A stretch of 64,000 nt of DNA from Saccharopolyspora flava (GTDB taxonomy: Bacteria > Actinomycetota > Actinomycetes > Mycobacteriales > Pseudonocardiaceae). Positions 10,095-18,651 of this stretch are shown here, piece by piece. The position numbers and the translations under genes are program-made. The notes below the pieces were generated by a model. That model searched no databases, was not told the DNA's origin, and saw only the letters and a program-made list of their open reading frames with translations. Where the stretch lies: NCBI RefSeq assembly GCF_900116135.1, contig NZ_FOZX01000001.1, forward strand, positions 1,240,001 through 1,304,000, written 5' to 3'. Each line of letters opens with the position of its first letter. The first letter of the stretch is position 1.

Positions 10095-11531
10095 TCAGGC
10101 CTCGGCCAGCCAGCCCTCCTCGACGAGGACCTTGGTCGAGTTCGGCAGCACGTAGGCGGTGCCGCCGCCGACCTGGCCGTGCGCGGGCCGCACCACGCCG
10201 GTGATCGTCTCGAACTCCCGCACCACCCGGTACCGGTGGTACGGCCCCGGCTGCTCGCCGGGCGCGATGCAGCGCTGCGGGATCGTGGTGCCCGCGACGT
10301 AGGCGGTGTTGCCGGTCGGCTCGCCGAAGCGGTCCACCTCGTCACCGGGCCGCAGCCGCACCACGAACTTGCCGTCGTAGGCCGACAGCGGCGGTTCGCC
10401 AGCCATCTCCGGCCACGGGCACTCGAAGTCCAGCAGCGGCTCGTCCGGCTCGCGCAGGTAGCGCTCGCGCTCGACGGTCATCGCACCGATCAGGAAGCAG
10501 CCGGCCGCCCACGGGTCCGGGAATCGGTGCTTGGGGTTGGGCCGGTCGTCGTGGGCCTCCACCGCCCACCAGCCGTCCGGCTCCCGCCGCATGCTCCAGC
10601 CGCCGCCGACCGGCTCCTCGAAGCTGTAGAACCGGCTGCTGACCCCCTGCGCCGCCAGGTGCGAGCCGACCAGCGCGAAGGCCTCCTCCGGCTGCCGGGG
10701 CAGCAGCGAGGCCGGGTCGGTGGCCAGGATCAGCGCCTTCGCCTGCGCCGAGGCGATGTCGGCCACCGTCGTCGGCGCCTGGTAGCGGGCGCGGCGGATG
10801 TGGTCGAGGAACTCCGGCGGCGGGGCGACGTCGTGCTCTTCGAGGTAGTAGGCCATCGCCTGCGGCCACACGAACACGCCGTCGGTGTGGAACTGCTTGG
10901 GCACCTCGGGGCGGCGCTGCGGGTCCAGCTCGTCGGCGTCGGTCGACATCGCCGAGAGCACGATCTCGCCGCCGTTGAGGTAGCTGAAGACCTCCCGCTT
11001 CTCGATCCACGGCACCGCGGGGCGGAACACCTGCGGCCGGCCCTGGGCGTCGCGGCCGTCGAACACCGGCAGCATCCGCAGCGGGCCGGTCGCCCCGTCC
11101 GGGTAGGTCACCGCGTCGACGAAGTGGTCCCAGGCCGGGGCGAGCAGCCACTGCTCGGGGTTGCGGCGCGGGTAGAAGCGCAGCTCGTCGAGGTGGGCGC
11201 GGCCGTCCTCCGGCGGCGTCCGCCACTGCGGCTCGCCGTGCGCCGTGCGCAGCTCGCCCCCGGAGAACACCGCGCTCGTCCACGCCCCGGTGTCCGGGGT
11301 GTAGCCGACGTCGCGGATCCGGCGCAGCAGCTCGAAGACCTCGTCGTCGGCGTCGGTCTCGTAGCGGGTCCCGAGCGCGGTGCAGCGCACCTCGGCGGAG
11401 CCCGCCGCGGCCCGCAGCTGCTCCAGCAGCGCGGCGAGCTCCGCGGAGCGGTCCGGGAAGGCCCCGAACGCGGCGGGCGCCGGGAACGGCGGGTGCACCG
11501 GAAGCGGGTCACCCTGCCTGACGTTGATCAA
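10095..11531 (-). CDS. TNT-domain NAD+ glycohydrolase-type toxin
   Basis: The last 85 or so of 478 residues match the tuberculosis necrotizing toxin (TNT) domain of CpnT, which hydrolyses NAD+. DRFG is near residue 395, PYHRYRVVREFE near 430 and HGQVGGGTAYVLP near 452, so the Arg, His and Gln expected in the active site are present. Residues 1-390 are not a domain I can name. They include two related-looking segments, FSGGELRTA and LNGGEIVLS, with HTDGVFVWPQAMAYYLEEH. No signal peptide is visible. The TTG start lies within a TTGA overlap with the upstream ARH-type gene, so it is the last gene of the accessory operon. The TNT call is firm; its target and delivery are inferred. Confidence 0.8.
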   Translation of the reverse strand: MINVRQGDPLPVHPPFPAPAAFGAFPDRSAELAALLEQLRAAAGSAEVRCTALGTRYETDADDEVFELLRRIRDVGYTPDTGAWTSAVFSGGELRTAHGEPQWRTPPEDGRAHLDELRFYPRRNPEQWLLAPAWDHFVDAVTYPDGATGPLRMLPVFDGRDAQGRPQVFRPAVPWIEKREVFSYLNGGEIVLSAMSTDADELDPQRRPEVPKQFHTDGVFVWPQAMAYYLEEHDVAPPPEFLDHIRRARYQAPTTVADIASAQAKALILATDPASLLPRQPEEAFALVGSHLAAQGVSSRFYSFEEPVGGGWSMRREPDGWWAVEAHDDRPNPKHRFPDPWAAGCFLIGAMTVERERYLREPDEPLLDFECPWPEMAGEPPLSAYDGKFVVRLRPGDEVDRFGEPTGNTAYVAGTTIPQRCIAPGEQPGPYHRYRVVREFETITGVVRPAHGQVGGGTAYVLPNSTKVLVEEGWLAEA

Positions 11532-14500
11532 CTGTCCCCCTCAGCGGTATCGGTAGGAGCCACCCCGTCGAGGCGGCGGCGCGGCGCCGGTTTCGGCGAC
11601 GGCATGCCGCCGGTCTCGGCTCCGACGGTGGCGGGTTCGGCCGACCACTGCGGCCGGACCGGGTAGCGCTCGTTCCAGTCCTGATCGGACGGCGGGTCGA
11701 TGGCGGCGCGGCCCGGCTGGAAGCCGCCGCGGCCGAACTCGGCCACGCAGTCCAGCGCGGTCTGCTCGATGACGTCGCGCAGCTCCAGCTCGGCCAGCCA
11801 GTCCAGCGGCAGCGCGCCCACGCCCTGCAGCGCGCCCACGATGTTGCCGCAGATCGCGCCGGTGGAGTCGCTGTCGCCGTCGTGGTGCACGGCGATCTGC
11901 AGCGCCCGCGCCACGTCGTCCCCGGCCGCCAGCGCCGCGCACACCGCGATCGCCACGGCCTGCTCGCCGACCCAGCCGCCGCCGAGGACCTCGGCGATCC
12001 GCTCCGGCGTCGGCACGCCCTCGGCGGCCAGGTCCACGGCGGCCTTGATCGCGGCGGTGGTCTCGTCGTGGTCCTCCCAGGTCTCCAGCACCTGCAGCGC
12101 CAGCCACACGCCGTCGTCGAGGCTGCGGCCCAGCAGCGCCTGCTGCACGATCACCGCCAGCGCGCCCGCCGAGTGGTAACCGGCCGGGTGGCTGTGGGTG
12201 ATCGCGGCGGTGCGCGCGGCCAGCTCGAACACCTCGGCGGGGTCGGTGGAGGTCAGCGCGACCGGGGCGGCGCGCATCGCACCACCGCAGCCCTTGGAGT
12301 CGTTGACCTTCTCGGTCAGCGACCCGGCGGGCTTGCCGTCGCCGAAGCCGGTCAGCGCCCGGAAGATCGTCTTGCCCGGGGCGCGGGTCTTGAACAGCCC
12401 CGGCACCTCGATCAGCCAGCCGTCCGGCGCCGGGTAGTCGGCCAGGAACGGGCCCGCCGCCGCGTCCCACTCGACGCCCTGGGTGTGCAGCCAGCGCTGG
12501 TAGGCGAGCTGCACCTCGGGCAGCGGGTCGTCGGCGCCGAGGGTGCGCGCGGCGACGCTGGCCCGGATCAGGCCCTCGGCGGTGAACAGCGTCATCTGGG
12601 TGTCGTCGGTGATCGCCCCGTGCACGCCGTAGGCCTCGCGCAGGCCGTCCGGCCCGGAGGGGCCGAAGCGCTCGGTGATCTGCGCGGCCTTGGTGAACTC
12701 CAGGTCCGAGCCCAGCGCGTCACCGAGGGCACCGCCGAGGAAGCAGCCCAGGACGCGTTCGGTCAGCGACGGCTCGGCGTCGCTGGGGCCGTCGCTCTTG
12801 GCGTGCACGCGACGACCGCCTGAAGCCGGAAGGGCCTCGGTGACCTGCGGTTCTTCGGCCTCGGCGTCGTCCTGAGCCGCTTCCGCGGCGATCTCCGGCG
12901 GGTTCGTGACGCCGGGCAGCACGTCGGGGTCCGGGGTGAGGTCGATCGGCGCGGGTTCGGGGTCGGACTCGGCGAAGCGGAACTCCGGGTCGGAGTCCCG
13001 GGTGAAGCGGGCGTCGGGCTCCGGCTCGTTCTCGCCCCGCTCGGGGACGGAGAGCAGGTCGAAGGGCGAGCCGATACCGCTCACGTCGACCACGGTCGAC
13101 CCGGTGGGGTCGGGCTCGTCGTCCGTCCCGGTCTCGACCGCGGGTTCGGGGTCGCGGACGGCTTCGACGACGTCGGTGGTCTCGGCCGCCGACTCCGGTT
13201 CGACCTCGCGCACGGCCTCGACGACCTGCGTGGTCTCCACGTCCCGCTCGGGCTCGACCTCCGGTTCGACGTCGGCCGGTTCCGCGTCGTCCGGCTCGGC
13301 GGTCTCCGATTCGATCTCCGGCTCGGTCTCCGGCTCCGGGTCCTGCTCGGTCTCCGATGCGGCCTCCGGCTCGGCGAGGTCGATCGGTTCGAGGTCGGTC
13401 ACCGTGCCCGCTTCGGACTGCGGGTCGCTCGCCGGTTCGACGGCGTCGGTCTCGGGCGGGTCCGGTTCGAGCTCGATCGCGGGCGTCGATGCGACCACGG
13501 GTTCGGCAGCGGGTTCCGGTTCGGGTTCGGGCTCCGGTTCGGGTTCGAGGTCGACGCGCGGCGTCTCGGGGATCGGCGCGGGTTCCTCGATCTCCGGCTC
13601 GGGTTCCTCGACCTCACCGGGGTCGAGGTCGATGGGCGTGCGGTAGCGCGGTTCGAGGTCGAGCGGCGCGCGCTCGGCCTCCGGCTCGGAACCGATCGCG
13701 GCGAAGACCGCCGTGGTCTCGGCCTCCTGGACGGGCCGCTGCTCGACCCGGCTCTCATCCACGCGGCTCTGGTCGGCGGGGCGTTCCTCGGCGGGTGCCG
13801 GGAAAGTCGGCGCACCGATCCGGCCGTCGAACCGCGGAACCTCCTCCTGCGCAGGCGGTTCCGGCACGACGGGTTCCGGCACGACGGGCTGCGGCGGCGT
13901 CGGCTGGGGCGGGGTCGGCTGAGCGGGCTGGGACTGCACTTCCTGGGCCTGCGCCGCCTGGGGCGGTTCCGGCGCGGGAGGCGTCGCGGCGTCCTTGATC
14001 GCGGGCATGACCATCGTCTGCTCGGCCGAGCCCTCGACGGTCTTGCCCGAGCCGGCGGAGAGCTGCCGCGGCCCGGTCGGCTGGGGCCCGCGCGTGTAGC
14101 GCTGCGCCCACTGCGGCGGGGGCGGCGGCGCGAAGGCCTCGGCGGCGTCGCCGCACAGGGTCTCGATGACCTCGCGGAGTTCGAGCTCGTCCAGCCACTG
14201 CGGGGGGATCGCGCCGGGCCCGTGGACGGCGCCGGCGAGCTGCCCGGCGAGCGCACCGGTGACGGCGCTGTCGGCGGAGTTGTTGACGGCGACCTGCACG
14301 GCGTCGGCGAAGGTGCGGGTGCTGCCGACGGCGGCGAGCGCGATGCCGAGCTCCCCGGGCTTGTCGGTGACGTCGAACTCGATGTCGATGTCCAGCGGTC
14401 CGGGGGTGCCGCCGCGCTGCCCGACGAACATGGCCGCGTGCACGGTCCGCCGCACGTCGGCGGGCACTCCGGCGACCCGGTAGGCGGCGTTGAGCCTGCG

Positions 14501-15202
14501 CTGGTCGGACTGGGTGACCGCGTCCCACAGGGGGATGCCGCGGATGAGCTGGGCGAGCACGTCGGCGTGCAGGCCGGAGGCGGCGACGGTGTTGGCGCCG
14601 GAGGTGTAGAGGTTCGCGATGCCCGCGCCCGCCGCGTACACGCCTTCGGGCACGTTCGACCACACCATCGCGGGCGCGGCCAGCACCGAGTGGTCGGCCG
14701 ACCCGTCGACCACGACCGGTGGCTGCGGCCGGCCGTCGGGGCCGATGGGGTAGCGCGCGGCCATCCGCCCGAGCAGCCCGAGGGAGAAGCCCGCCGGGTT
14801 GCGGGTGGAGTACAGCTCGCGGCGTTCCAGCAGCCAGCTGGTGGGCGCGGGTTCGGTCGCGGCGAACGCGGCCATCGCGTACTCCCACGGCACGCCCTGG
14901 GTGTGCAGCCAGCGCAGGTGGTTGGCGAGGACGAACTCGGTGGGTAAACCGGTGCAGCCCTCGGCCTTGGCGCGCAGCAGGCCTTCGAGGGTGAACACGG
15001 TGAGCTGGGTGAGGTCGGTGACGGCCCCGCGCCGCCCGTAGACGGGGAGGTAGTCGACGACGCCGCGCGGCCCGAACCACTGCTGTATCTCGGCGGTCGA
15101 GGTGTGCCGGACTCCGGCGCCGAGGGCGTCGCCCACGGCTCCGCCGAGCAGCGCCCCGCGGAAACGATCGGCCCAGCTCAGCTGTCGTTGCGGGTCGGTC
15201 AT
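11528..15202 (-). CDS. Double ADP-ribosylglycohydrolase-type protein with long acidic linker
   Basis: ARH/DraG enzymes use two metal ions to remove ADP-ribose from proteins. This 1224-residue protein has two such domains. The N-terminal one (about 10-360) is decayed: TDLTQL replaces the metal motif TDDTQ, and NNSADSAVTG replaces HSGDSDSTG. The C-terminal one (about 818-1180) is intact, with ITDDTQMTLF near 866, SKGCGGAMRA near 970 and HDGDSDSTG near 1110. Between them lie about 450 residues rich in Glu, Pro and Asp, with runs of EP and a repeated VVEAVR(E/D)xEPE unit. The ATG has a GAGGAGAAGG site. The gene follows the previous ARH gene by 18 bases and overlaps the TNT gene by four. It is probably cytosolic. 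Substrate is unknown. Confidence 0.85.
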   Translation of the reverse strand: MTDPQRQLSWADRFRGALLGGAVGDALGAGVRHTSTAEIQQWFGPRGVVDYLPVYGRRGAVTDLTQLTVFTLEGLLRAKAEGCTGLPTEFVLANHLRWLHTQGVPWEYAMAAFAATEPAPTSWLLERRELYSTRNPAGFSLGLLGRMAARYPIGPDGRPQPPVVVDGSADHSVLAAPAMVWSNVPEGVYAAGAGIANLYTSGANTVAASGLHADVLAQLIRGIPLWDAVTQSDQRRLNAAYRVAGVPADVRRTVHAAMFVGQRGGTPGPLDIDIEFDVTDKPGELGIALAAVGSTRTFADAVQVAVNNSADSAVTGALAGQLAGAVHGPGAIPPQWLDELELREVIETLCGDAAEAFAPPPPPQWAQRYTRGPQPTGPRQLSAGSGKTVEGSAEQTMVMPAIKDAATPPAPEPPQAAQAQEVQSQPAQPTPPQPTPPQPVVPEPVVPEPPAQEEVPRFDGRIGAPTFPAPAEERPADQSRVDESRVEQRPVQEAETTAVFAAIGSEPEAERAPLDLEPRYRTPIDLDPGEVEEPEPEIEEPAPIPETPRVDLEPEPEPEPEPEPAAEPVVASTPAIELEPDPPETDAVEPASDPQSEAGTVTDLEPIDLAEPEAASETEQDPEPETEPEIESETAEPDDAEPADVEPEVEPERDVETTQVVEAVREVEPESAAETTDVVEAVRDPEPAVETGTDDEPDPTGSTVVDVSGIGSPFDLLSVPERGENEPEPDARFTRDSDPEFRFAESDPEPAPIDLTPDPDVLPGVTNPPEIAAEAAQDDAEAEEPQVTEALPASGGRRVHAKSDGPSDAEPSLTERVLGCFLGGALGDALGSDLEFTKAAQITERFGPSGPDGLREAYGVHGAITDDTQMTLFTAEGLIRASVAARTLGADDPLPEVQLAYQRWLHTQGVEWDAAAGPFLADYPAPDGWLIEVPGLFKTRAPGKTIFRALTGFGDGKPAGSLTEKVNDSKGCGGAMRAAPVALTSTDPAEVFELAARTAAITHSHPAGYHSAGALAVIVQQALLGRSLDDGVWLALQVLETWEDHDETTAAIKAAVDLAAEGVPTPERIAEVLGGGWVGEQAVAIAVCAALAAGDDVARALQIAVHHDGDSDSTGAICGNIVGALQGVGALPLDWLAELELRDVIEQTALDCVAEFGRGGFQPGRAAIDPPSDQDWNERYPVRPQWSAEPATVGAETGGMPSPKPAPRRRLDGVAPTDTAEGDS

Positions 15203-15220
15203 CGCCTTCTCCTCAGTTGC

Positions 15221-17389
15221 TCACCAGGCGGGGTAGCGCTGCGCCCACCCCGGGTCCGAGGGCGGTCCGGGGCTGAACTCCGCCAGCGCGTCCCGGGCCA
15301 CGGTCTCGACCAGTCCGCGCAGTTCGAGGGTCTCCAGCCATTCCGCCGGAACGGCCCGAGCCCCGTGAAGCGCCCCGCCAATGTTGCCGCACACCATCCC
15401 GGTCGAGTCCGAGTCCCCCGAGTGGTTCACCGAAAGAAGCAGTGCCTCGCGCAGGTCGTCGGTGGCCAGCACGGCGTAGAGCCCGATCGCGAGCGCCTCC
15501 TCACCGACCCAGCCACCCCCGAGCTCCTGCGCGATCTCCTCAGGTGACACGGGTCCCCGCTCGGCCAGCGCAACGGCCTTGTCCAGCGCCCGCAGCTGTT
15601 CCTCGTGCTCCGGCCACCGCGTCAGCAGTTCCCGAGCCAGCGCCACGGCCTCGCGCAGCGGCACGTCGCGGATCAGCTGGTGCACGATCACCGCCAGCAC
15701 CCCGGCGGACAGGAACCCGCTGGGGTGGCTGTGGGTCAGCGCCGCGGTCCCGACGGCCGCGTGGAACACCTCGGACGGATCGTTCGACCACACCGCCACC
15801 GGCGCCGCCCGCATCACCCCACCGCAGCCCTTGGAGTCGTTGATCCGGTGCCGGGGAGTCGCAAAAACCCCGGTCTGCGCGAAGTTCGACAGCGCGGTCA
15901 GGCAGGTCCGCCCGGGAGCCCGGGTGTCGAACAGCTCCCGGTTCGTGATCAACCACCCGTCGGGCCGCCGCAGGTGCTGCGCGTACGGCCCCGCCGCGCT
16001 CAACCAGTCCCGCCCCTGCGTGTGGTACCAGCGCTGATACGCGTGCTGCACCTCGGGAACCGGATCGTTGTCGCTCGGCGTCCTCCGCCGAGCCACGTGC
16101 GCCCGGATGAGCCCTTCCAGCGTGAACAGCATCATCTGCGTGTCATCGGAAACCCGAGCAACCCCACCCCGCAGCACAGGCCCGCTGACCCCACCAAGCC
16201 CGAACTCCCGCCGAATGACGTGAATGTCCTTGAACTCAACGGCAAACCCAAGCCCATCCCCCACCGCCCCGGCCAGCATCGACCCGAGAAACCGCTCGTG
16301 AGCGTCGATCGGCGGTGTCGCGGTCAGTTCCTCGACAGGACGGGGCTCACCCGGAATCTTCGGGGTGCTCAAGTACACCTGGTCCGGGCCGAGCTCCGAG
16401 GCGAAACGCATCGCGGCGAGTTCGAGCCGAGCCTCGGTTTCGAGCTTTCGGCGCCACACCAGCGGAAACCCCTCGGCACCCCGCCGGGCGCCGGTGAGCA
16501 GGCCGGACACCTGCGCGTTGCGGGAGGGATTCCCTCCCGCTGACGCGTGGACGACCTCGGCGCGGCCACCGGCCTTGCGAGCCCCGAGGAAGAGCGCCCG
16601 GGCGACCACCTCGGATTCGGAGTCGCCCCGACCGAGTTCGCCGAGCACTTCCCGCTCTCCCGCCGAAGCCACGATCTCCAGCTTCCCGCGCAGTTCGGAG
16701 TGCTCGGGGCTCACGTGCTCCACGAGGATCTCCACGAGCCGGTCCACGTCCAGCACATGTCCGTTGAGCCCGCGCACGAGCGCGACGGCGAGCACGCCCG
16801 CGCCGGCCTGCGCCTCGGGTGACTCACCGAGCGATGCGGCCAGCCCGGCAGCGCGACGGAAGGCGTCCGCATCCGCATCGGTGATGCTGACCAGCGCGGC
16901 GGACGCCGAACCGGCGAAGCAACCGAGCTGGCTCACCGGCGTCAGCTCCCGGAAGCGCGCGTGCAGAGCCGAGTCCAGATCTGCACCACTTCGGTGGTCT
17001 GCCAAGGCCCGCGTCGCGGTCTCGACCACGCCGATCACGACGTCGGTGTTCGGCCCCGCCCACCGCTGCCGTCGAAGTGCTCTGATCAGCGCGTCGTGCT
17101 CGCCGAGCCTTTCCTGCACCGCCCCCACGGTGCTTCCCAGAGCTCCGCCCACGAGCATGCCCAGCACGCGACCGAGAACCTGGTGCTGACGCCGGGGCCA
17201 GGCCATGGGGTTGTTCCGATCTCCACCGAAGACCATGCCGACCTGGTGATCGATCTCCTCGAACCACGACATCGGCAGAAGGATCGGCCGCGACTTCAAG
17301 TCCCGCCACGCCTGAAGCGTTCTCCGCTCGAGCGGCGTCAACTCGCCCGGCTCAACGCCGTTCTCATCCACGTTCGCCGCCCCGCTCAC
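15221..17389 (-). CDS. Double ADP-ribosylglycohydrolase-type protein
   Basis: This 722-residue protein has the same plan as its neighbours. The first half (about 50-310) keeps the helical ARH outline but has lost the metal ligands: NTDVVIG stands where TDDTQ should be and SAGGNPSRNAQVSG where HSGDSDSTG should be. The second half is intact: VSDDTQMMLFTLEGLIRAH near 414, NDSKGCGGVMRAAPVA near 519, LTHSHPSG, and NHSGDSDSTGMVCGN near 656. Its C-terminal half is very similar to that of the protein at 18652-20868, so recent duplication is likely. I chose GTG 17389, which overlaps the upstream stop as GTGA; the frame is open a little further upstream. Confidence 0.85.
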   Translation of the reverse strand: MSGAANVDENGVEPGELTPLERRTLQAWRDLKSRPILLPMSWFEEIDHQVGMVFGGDRNNPMAWPRRQHQVLGRVLGMLVGGALGSTVGAVQERLGEHDALIRALRRQRWAGPNTDVVIGVVETATRALADHRSGADLDSALHARFRELTPVSQLGCFAGSASAALVSITDADADAFRRAAGLAASLGESPEAQAGAGVLAVALVRGLNGHVLDVDRLVEILVEHVSPEHSELRGKLEIVASAGEREVLGELGRGDSESEVVARALFLGARKAGGRAEVVHASAGGNPSRNAQVSGLLTGARRGAEGFPLVWRRKLETEARLELAAMRFASELGPDQVYLSTPKIPGEPRPVEELTATPPIDAHERFLGSMLAGAVGDGLGFAVEFKDIHVIRREFGLGGVSGPVLRGGVARVSDDTQMMLFTLEGLIRAHVARRRTPSDNDPVPEVQHAYQRWYHTQGRDWLSAAGPYAQHLRRPDGWLITNRELFDTRAPGRTCLTALSNFAQTGVFATPRHRINDSKGCGGVMRAAPVAVWSNDPSEVFHAAVGTAALTHSHPSGFLSAGVLAVIVHQLIRDVPLREAVALARELLTRWPEHEEQLRALDKAVALAERGPVSPEEIAQELGGGWVGEEALAIGLYAVLATDDLREALLLSVNHSGDSDSTGMVCGNIGGALHGARAVPAEWLETLELRGLVETVARDALAEFSPGPPSDPGWAQRYPAW

Positions 17390-18624
17390 AACGCCGGGTA
17401 GAGCTCGGCCCACTCGGGTGTCCAACCCCTGTCGGGCCATCCGGTCTGCACTTCCGCGACTCCCCGCGCCAGCCGAATGGCCACCTGGCGGGCTTCCAGC
17501 AGGTTCAGCGCCGCTCTCGGCATCTTCGGGCTGCCGTTCCTCGCTCCGTGGAAAGCTCCGACCAGCGGCGCCGCCTCAGGCGCGATCTCAGCCGCTCGCC
17601 GCACCGATGATTCGAACTCGTCATCGCGGGCCGCGACGACGGCGGCGACGGCCAGCACGTTCGGGGCCGAACCGTCCTCGATCAAGGCCGACAGCTCGCT
17701 TCGCGAGGGTGTCGGGCCGTCCAGCTCGCAGGAGCGCAGCAGTCGTCGGACGTTCTCGTCCGGCCAGGTCGCGAGCTCGTCGACCGCCACCTCGATGCCG
17801 TCGCTCAACGTCCCCCCGGCCAGCAAGGTGTTGACCAGCACCGAATACGCGCCGGCGCTCAGGTACGCGTCGGGGTGGCCGTGCGTGAGCAGGGCGTTCG
17901 CGACGGCCTGCTCGAAAACCCGCTCCGGGACGTCCGACCAGGCGGCCCAGGTGACGGCTCTGGGCAAGACCGACGGTGTGCGCGCCGAGTTGATCGGCTT
18001 CGAGAACCACCCGGACACGTCCCGCGCCCCGAAAGCGGACAACGCCTCGATGCACACCGGATCCGGGTCACGCCGTTCGTGCAGGATCGGGTGCCCCATC
18101 ACCATCCCGGCCGGTTCGGGAAGTTCCTCGGCGAGGCTCGCTCCGACGGCTTCCCGCCACGGAACGCCTTGCGTGTGCAGCCACCGCAGCAGGCCCACGA
18201 GGCCGACGTGGCGCGGCTGCAACTTGCCGGTCTGGCGATACCGGGTCTCGGTGCGGATCATCGAGTCCAGGTTGAACAACGTCATCTGCGCCGATGCGCT
18301 CAGCCGTCCGTTCACCAGCATGTCGGCCTGCAACGACTCGAGCGCGGCGATCTCGAAGTACACCGCGATCCCGAAGCGAGCGGCCTCGTCCTCGATGGCC
18401 TTGTCGTAGTGCAACTCCTCGCAGAACTCGTCGCTGCTGCGCCCGAAGGCGCGACGCACCCGCTGCACGTCCCAGAACCGCATGACGCGCTTGCCGCCGC
18501 TCCACTCGCGGTCCTCCGAAGCGTCCAGCCGACCGCGCGTTTCCACGACGACTTGCTCATCGAGAGTGAGCCGCTCGCCGAAATCCGGGCCGAGCGCAGC
18601 GCTCGGCCCTCGGTACTGACCCAA
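17386..18624 (-). CDS. Catalytically decayed ADP-ribosylglycohydrolase-like protein
   Basis: The 412-residue product follows the ARH fold in outline. LLRWLHTQGVPW, WSDVPERVFEQAVANALLTHGHPDAYLSAGA and a terminal PEWAELYPAL all match the neighbouring enzymes. However, the metal ligands are gone: SASAQMTLF replaces SDDTQM, NSARTPSVLPRA replaces SKGCGGVMRA, and APEAAPLVGA stands in the HSGDSDSTG position. It is therefore unlikely to hydrolyse ADP-ribose and may bind a partner or be degenerating. The frame opens at TTG 18639, but GGAGGAG lies six bases before TTG 18624, which I prefer. It is 27 bases after the upstream gene. Confidence 0.75.
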   Translation of the reverse strand: MGQYRGPSAALGPDFGERLTLDEQVVVETRGRLDASEDREWSGGKRVMRFWDVQRVRRAFGRSSDEFCEELHYDKAIEDEAARFGIAVYFEIAALESLQADMLVNGRLSASAQMTLFNLDSMIRTETRYRQTGKLQPRHVGLVGLLRWLHTQGVPWREAVGASLAEELPEPAGMVMGHPILHERRDPDPVCIEALSAFGARDVSGWFSKPINSARTPSVLPRAVTWAAWSDVPERVFEQAVANALLTHGHPDAYLSAGAYSVLVNTLLAGGTLSDGIEVAVDELATWPDENVRRLLRSCELDGPTPSRSELSALIEDGSAPNVLAVAAVVAARDDEFESSVRRAAEIAPEAAPLVGAFHGARNGSPKMPRAALNLLEARQVAIRLARGVAEVQTGWPDRGWTPEWAELYPAL

Positions 18625-18651
18625 ACCCAGCTCCTCCAACCGGTCTGACGG

